This document shows, in pieces, positions 30,689 to 34,977 of a stretch of 34,977 nt of DNA. Numbering within the stretch: position 1 is the first letter of the stretch; each line of letters begins with the position of its first letter. Location: positions 1 through 34,977 of the forward strand of contig JARXAG010000020.1 of NCBI GenBank assembly GCA_029866055.1, in the 5' to 3' direction. The translations under genes were made by a program, and so were the position numbers. The notes below the pieces were generated by a model. That model made no database searches and was not told the origin of the DNA. It saw only the letters and a list, made by a program, of their open reading frames with translations. Source of the DNA: Burkholderiaceae bacterium. Its GTDB lineage: Bacteria > Pseudomonadota > Gammaproteobacteria > Burkholderiales > Burkholderiaceae_B.

Positions 30689-31603
30689 ATGTTTCGTCAA
30701 ACCCTAAAGCACGGGCTGCTTGCGCTTGCGACAGTCGTGATTGGTAGCACAGCAGTTGCGCAAGAGTTAACAGGCACGCTTAAAAAAATTAAAGAGACCA
30801 ACACGATTACCGTTGGCCATCGCGATGCGTCGTTACCCTTTTCGTACTTTGACGATCAGCAAAAAGTGATTGGTTATGCAGTCGATATTTGCATGTATAT
30901 CGTCAATGAAATTAAGAAAGAACTGAAGTTACCTAACTTGCAAGTCAAGTTGGCTCCGGTCACTTCGGCAACCCGCATCCCTTTGATTGCCAATGGCACG
31001 ATTGATCTCGAGTGCGGTTCAACCACCAACAACGCCGAGCGCCAAAAGCAAGTTGCCTTTGGCCCCACCTACTACCTGACAGCGACGCGTTTTGTTTACA
31101 AAAAGAGTTCAGGTATTACTAATCTGGCAAGCTTGAAGGGCAAAACTGTTGTGTCGACTGCTGGCTCAACCAACCTCAAGCAAATCTCAGAAGCCAATAC
31201 AGCACAAAACCTTGGCCTGACAATCTTGGCGGCTAAAGATCACCCTGAAGCTTTTTTGATGGTTGAAACGGGTCGTGCAGCTGCGTTTGTGATGGACGAC
31301 ATTTTGTTGGCCGGTCTGGTCGCAGGTTCTAAAAAGCCAAGCGATTTCGCGATTTCGAACGACACACTTTCAAATCCCGAGCCCTATGGCTTCATGATGC
31401 CACGTGACGATGCACCGTTTAACAAGATGGCAACTGCTGCAGCAAGCAAACTTTACAAGTCGGCCGAGATGCCAGCCTTGTATTCAAAGTGGTTTGACAA
31501 AGCAGTGCCACCTAAAGGTTTGATCTTGAATCAGCCAATGACCGACAAGATGAAGAAAGCGTTGGCCAACCCAACAAACAATCCAGATCCTGCTAGCTAT
31601 TAA
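30689..31603 (+). CDS. gltI: Amino-acid (glutamate/aspartate-type) ABC transporter substrate-binding protein
   Basis: 304 aa; signal peptide, ITVGHRDASLPFSYFDDQQKVIGYAVDIC..., IDLECGSTTNNAERQKQVAF as in GltI. Confidence 0.88.
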   Translation: MFRQTLKHGLLALATVVIGSTAVAQELTGTLKKIKETNTITVGHRDASLPFSYFDDQQKVIGYAVDICMYIVNEIKKELKLPNLQVKLAPVTSATRIPLIANGTIDLECGSTTNNAERQKQVAFGPTYYLTATRFVYKKSSGITNLASLKGKTVVSTAGSTNLKQISEANTAQNLGLTILAAKDHPEAFLMVETGRAAAFVMDDILLAGLVAGSKKPSDFAISNDTLSNPEPYGFMMPRDDAPFNKMATAAASKLYKSAEMPALYSKWFDKAVPPKGLILNQPMTDKMKKALANPTNNPDPASY

Positions 31604-31791
31604 TTGTTGACTGTACGGCAGAATATCGACGAGCTCTTGATAGTTGAGCCTGTTGATCTTCTGCTCACCGCAGCCCAGCGACTCGACAGCCTGCCGGTTG
31701 CTGCTGCGTGATATTCAATAAGGTGTCAATGCATTGCGCCGTTTGATTTTTTAATGAGCTGTGTCTGACAGCGCAATAACAGGATTGCTGC

Positions 31792-32541
31792 ATGAATTAC
31801 AAATGGAACTGGGGCATTTTGTTTGAGGTGTCTCCTGAAGGCAAGGGCACCTATCTCGAGATGCTGCTTTCCGGTCTGATGTGGACACTGACCACAGCGT
31901 TTTTTGCTTGGATGATTGCGCTCTTGCTGGGCGTAACAATTGGGGTGCTGCGCACCTTGCCAAGTCGCACCGGTCGCCTTGTCGGCAATGCGTATGTTGA
32001 GATCTTTCGTAACATACCGTTGCTGGTGCAATTGTTCCTGTGGTATTTCGTTGTTCCTGAGCTAGTCCCCGAGCGTTTCGGTGACTGGCTCAAGCAATTG
32101 CCTAACGCCGCGTTTTATAACGGGGTGTTAGGGGTTGGCTTGTTTATGTCGGCGCGTGTCGCCGAGCAGGTGCGTACTGGCATCGAGTCGTTGCCAGTGG
32201 GTCAGCGCATGGCGAGCACTGCGCTGGGTATGACTACCGCACAAACATATCGCTACGTGTTAATGCCCATGGTGTTTCGGATTATCTTCCCGCCGCTGAC
32301 CTCTGAATTATTGAACACGATCAAAAATACGTCGGTTGCCTTAACGATCGGCTTAATGGAGCTCACTGCGCGTGCGCGTTCGATGCAAGAGTTCTCGTTT
32401 CAAGTCTTTGAGGCCTTTACCGTGGCAACCTTGTTGTATCTGTTCACAAACATGATTGTGACGATACTGATGCGGCGTCTTGAAAAATCGATCGCGGTAC
32501 CAGGCTATCTGGGTACGTCGGCCAACGTGGTTGTTCATTAA
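31792..32541 (+). CDS. gltJ: Amino-acid ABC transporter permease (GltJ-like)
   Basis: 249 aa, YVEIFRNIPLLVQLFLWYFVVPELVPE..., ...ALGMTTAQTYRYVLMPMVFRIIFPPLTSE. Confidence 0.88.
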   Translation: MNYKWNWGILFEVSPEGKGTYLEMLLSGLMWTLTTAFFAWMIALLLGVTIGVLRTLPSRTGRLVGNAYVEIFRNIPLLVQLFLWYFVVPELVPERFGDWLKQLPNAAFYNGVLGVGLFMSARVAEQVRTGIESLPVGQRMASTALGMTTAQTYRYVLMPMVFRIIFPPLTSELLNTIKNTSVALTIGLMELTARARSMQEFSFQVFEAFTVATLLYLFTNMIVTILMRRLEKSIAVPGYLGTSANVVVH

Positions 32542-32550
32542 AGGCGCGCC

Positions 32551-33240
32551 ATGTTTAGTAATTTTGATTTTGATGTCATCGCGCGTAGCTGGCCTTATCT
32601 GTTTAAAGAGGGCATGTCGTTCACCCTAATGTTGACTGCCTTAGCGACTGGGGCTGGCATTGTTTTAGGCACCATCCTGGCGCTGATGCGCTTATCAAAA
32701 TTTGTGGTGCTGCAAAAGTTTGCCGCCACGTATGTCAACATTATTCGCTCGCTGCCATTAGTGTTAGTCATCTTTTGGTTTTATTTTTTGCTGCCCTACA
32801 TCGGGCAATGGGTCTTAGGCTCTGAACGGCCGATGGCCGTTGGTGCGTTCATGTCGGCCCTGGTGACATTTTCATTATTTGAAGCGGCTTACTTTTCAGA
32901 AATTATGCGTGCCGGTATTCAAGCGGTGCCGCGCGGGCAGTTCGCTGCAGCGCAGGCGTTAGGGATGCGTTATCACCAGGTGATGGGATACATCGTATTG
33001 CCCCAAGCCTTCAGGGCGATGACACCTCTGTTGCTGACCCAATCGATTATCTTGTTTCAAGACACATCATTGGTCTATGTGCTGTCGCTCACCGACTTCT
33101 TAGGTGCAGCCAGCAAAGTCGCTCAGCGCGATGGCCGTCTGGTCGAGATGTATATCTTTGCGGCCCTGGTGTATTTTGTGATTTCGTTTGGCGCTTCGAT
33201 GCTAGTGAAGCGTTTACAGGCAAAGATTGCAGTGCGCTGA
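32551..33240 (+). CDS. gltK: Amino-acid ABC transporter permease (GltK-like)
   Basis: 229 aa, YVNIIRSLPLVLVIFWFYFLLPYI..., AAQALGMRYHQVMGYIVLPQAFRAMTPLLLTQ. Confidence 0.88.
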   Translation: MFSNFDFDVIARSWPYLFKEGMSFTLMLTALATGAGIVLGTILALMRLSKFVVLQKFAATYVNIIRSLPLVLVIFWFYFLLPYIGQWVLGSERPMAVGAFMSALVTFSLFEAAYFSEIMRAGIQAVPRGQFAAAQALGMRYHQVMGYIVLPQAFRAMTPLLLTQSIILFQDTSLVYVLSLTDFLGAASKVAQRDGRLVEMYIFAALVYFVISFGASMLVKRLQAKIAVR

Positions 33241-34962
33241 TTATTTTGCCAAATCGAACCAAGGCGAGGCGCGATCGTGGCTCGCGGCAATCTTAACCAC
33301 CATGCCTTTTGTTAATTGCAAAGGCTGATCGAAACGATAGATTGTGCGTTGCCAGGCTGTCGTTGAGCGAATATCCGTTGGGGGGTTTTCCCAGATGGTG
33401 GTGGCATCGAGCTCGATGCGAATCCATTGCACCACGCCATAGCACGGGCCTTCTGCTGTGGCGGTCAGCTCTAAAATCTTGTCTTCTGCAGGATATGAAT
33501 CCTGATTCATAAAGTCAAAGCGAAAGGCATCCACCGGCGTGCTCATTGGCACGAGTGCAATATCTTCGCGATAGAACGGTATTTTTTTTGACGAAATCGA
33601 ATTAAAGCGCGACAGATCAAAACCATGACTGCTCTCAATACGTAGATATTTACCAGCGGCTTCGCCACCCATTAAGGCGATCATGATGCTGGCCGCGTGC
33701 GGCACAATTAAGGCCTCAGGTTTAAGCAGACGCTTTTTTGCGTCTTCGATTGCCGGTAGAACGTGTTCGCCAATGATGGCGCTATCAAAAATCTCGTGAA
33801 TCAGTACGTCAGCTTTTTCTGGTAAGTCTTTGCCAACTGCAACGTCATACGATATTTTTGAAACGATGGTGACGATGTTAGCAAAACCGTTGGTCTTTAC
33901 GATGTCGGTAGCAGTTTGTGCAACTAAGGGCTCGGCCTCACAGGCAACGACTTGAGTGGCACCAAGCTTGGCTGCCATCATCGAAAGCAGGCCTGACCCT
34001 GCACCAATCTCTAAAACGAGTTTGCCTGGTTGAACCGCGGTTTTGATGCCCTCGAAGTAGGCATCATTACGGTGTGCCTCGTTCATCATCGGAACATGCC
34101 AAAGAGGCACCATCTTGCTGGTGGCCCAAGCCGAACCGAGCTTGGCGACCAATAGATTGGGCGATACCTCTAGGGCCTTGTTAAAAAGCTCGAGTGCCTC
34201 AGTGCCGCGGTTTAGCGCTACCAGTAAGCCAGACGCGTTTTTAAGACCTTGCTCGTGGTCGGGCTTGATGGCTAAGGCGGCAAAATAGTCAGTCAGTGCG
34301 TCTTGGGTGCGGCCAAGTGCCTCAAAAATTTCAGCGCGGGCAAGCAAAGCGGGTAATAGCTTTTGAACAAGGCCCAGAGCGCGTGTCAATGAATCAAGCG
34401 CTTCGGGCAGTTGCTTAAGCGCTTGCTGTGCCAGGCCCAGCCCAAGGTATGACGCGGCATTTGGCTCACATTGGATGGAGTTTTTGTACTGCTTGATTGC
34501 ACCAGCGTAATCGCCGGCAGCCTTCAATGCGTCGGCCTTAATCAGCCAGGGCCTAAACAAGGTTGGTGTGATTTTGATGGCGCGGTCAGCTGCCGCTGTG
34601 GCTTGCTGGTATTGACCAAGTTGTTGATGACATTCTGCCAGATTGACCCAACCTTCAATCTCGTTAGGATGAGCCTTGGTGTACAACGTGTATACCTCGA
34701 CGGCGGCGTCAAGGCGTTGCAATTCTCGTTCGCAGACGGCCAAATTAAAGAGTGCATCACCATCGTTTGGACGCAAGGCAAGCACGGCTTGATAGCCTGT
34801 TTTTGCCTCGGCAAAGTTACCAAGAACAACATACATCAAGGCCAATAGCCGTTTGGGCTCGAGGTTGGCGGGTTCGGCCGCGCAAAGTTGCGCGCAGGCT
34901 TGAATCGCCTCTGCACGTTGGCCTTGTTTAAAGGCGTTTTTAATCGAATCGATCGTTTTCAT
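33241..34962 (-). CDS. TPR protein fused to a protein-arginine-methyltransferase-like (PRMT7/PRMT9-type) domain
   Basis: 573 aa; N-terminal tandem TPRs (ALFNLAVCERELQRLDAAVEVYTLYTKAHPNEIEGWVNLAECHQQLGQYQQA...) then SAM motif VLEIGAGSGLLSMMAAKLGATQVVACEAEP, candidate double-E loop HEIFDSAIIGEHVLP and C-terminal TTAWQRTIYRF...HDRASPWFDL. Confidence 0.8.
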   Translation of the reverse strand: MKTIDSIKNAFKQGQRAEAIQACAQLCAAEPANLEPKRLLALMYVVLGNFAEAKTGYQAVLALRPNDGDALFNLAVCERELQRLDAAVEVYTLYTKAHPNEIEGWVNLAECHQQLGQYQQATAAADRAIKITPTLFRPWLIKADALKAAGDYAGAIKQYKNSIQCEPNAASYLGLGLAQQALKQLPEALDSLTRALGLVQKLLPALLARAEIFEALGRTQDALTDYFAALAIKPDHEQGLKNASGLLVALNRGTEALELFNKALEVSPNLLVAKLGSAWATSKMVPLWHVPMMNEAHRNDAYFEGIKTAVQPGKLVLEIGAGSGLLSMMAAKLGATQVVACEAEPLVAQTATDIVKTNGFANIVTIVSKISYDVAVGKDLPEKADVLIHEIFDSAIIGEHVLPAIEDAKKRLLKPEALIVPHAASIMIALMGGEAAGKYLRIESSHGFDLSRFNSISSKKIPFYREDIALVPMSTPVDAFRFDFMNQDSYPAEDKILELTATAEGPCYGVVQWIRIELDATTIWENPPTDIRSTTAWQRTIYRFDQPLQLTKGMVVKIAASHDRASPWFDLAK

Positions 34963-34977
34963 TATTTTCGGTCGCAG

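Noticed and set aside
31604-31791. ~190 bp gap between gltI and gltJ as a small RNA or regulatory RNA
   Set aside because: Contains loose complementary segments but I found no strong perfect stem or terminator to support a specific call.

Overview
The window looks like an ordinary chromosomal segment of a betaproteobacterium (probably Burkholderiales; inferred from gene content only). From left to right: (1) a PQQ biosynthesis operon, pqqA (24 codons, absent from the ORF track), pqqB, pqqC, pqqD and pqqE, divergent from a partial S33 proline-iminopeptidase-like hydrolase; (2) a visibly GC-richer block with a fused CoA-transferase and a 3-hydroxybutyrate dehydrogenase-type SDR, bracketed by an imperfect ~70 bp direct repeat; (3) a small exported orphan protein, a HicB-like antitoxin with a possible truncated hicA remnant, and tRNA-Ser(CGA); (4) yaaA, a DUF1501/DUF1800 pair, a second bdh paralog and a FUSC membrane protein; (5) ilvI-ilvH-ilvC, psd, pssA, a lipoprotein, rpsO and pnp; (6) a PIN-domain protein downstream of a solo homodimeric-type PDH E1 (aceE-like), divergent from an Lrp/AsnC regulator; (7) a split ThDP-dependent decarboxylase pair, a Bug/TctC-type binding protein and an amino-acid ABC transporter (binding protein plus two permeases, no ATPase seen); (8) a TPR protein fused to a methyltransferase domain resembling eukaryotic PRMT7/PRMT9. 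The observations I rank highest are the bacterial TPR-PRMT-like protein, the solo E1/Lrp locus with a repeated GCTTTAAAT half-site in its divergent promoter, the repeat-flanked CoA-transferase/bdh block, and the split ThDP enzyme. I found no CRISPR array, phage, transposase or obvious defence island. All assignments come from reading the sequence; no database search was run.
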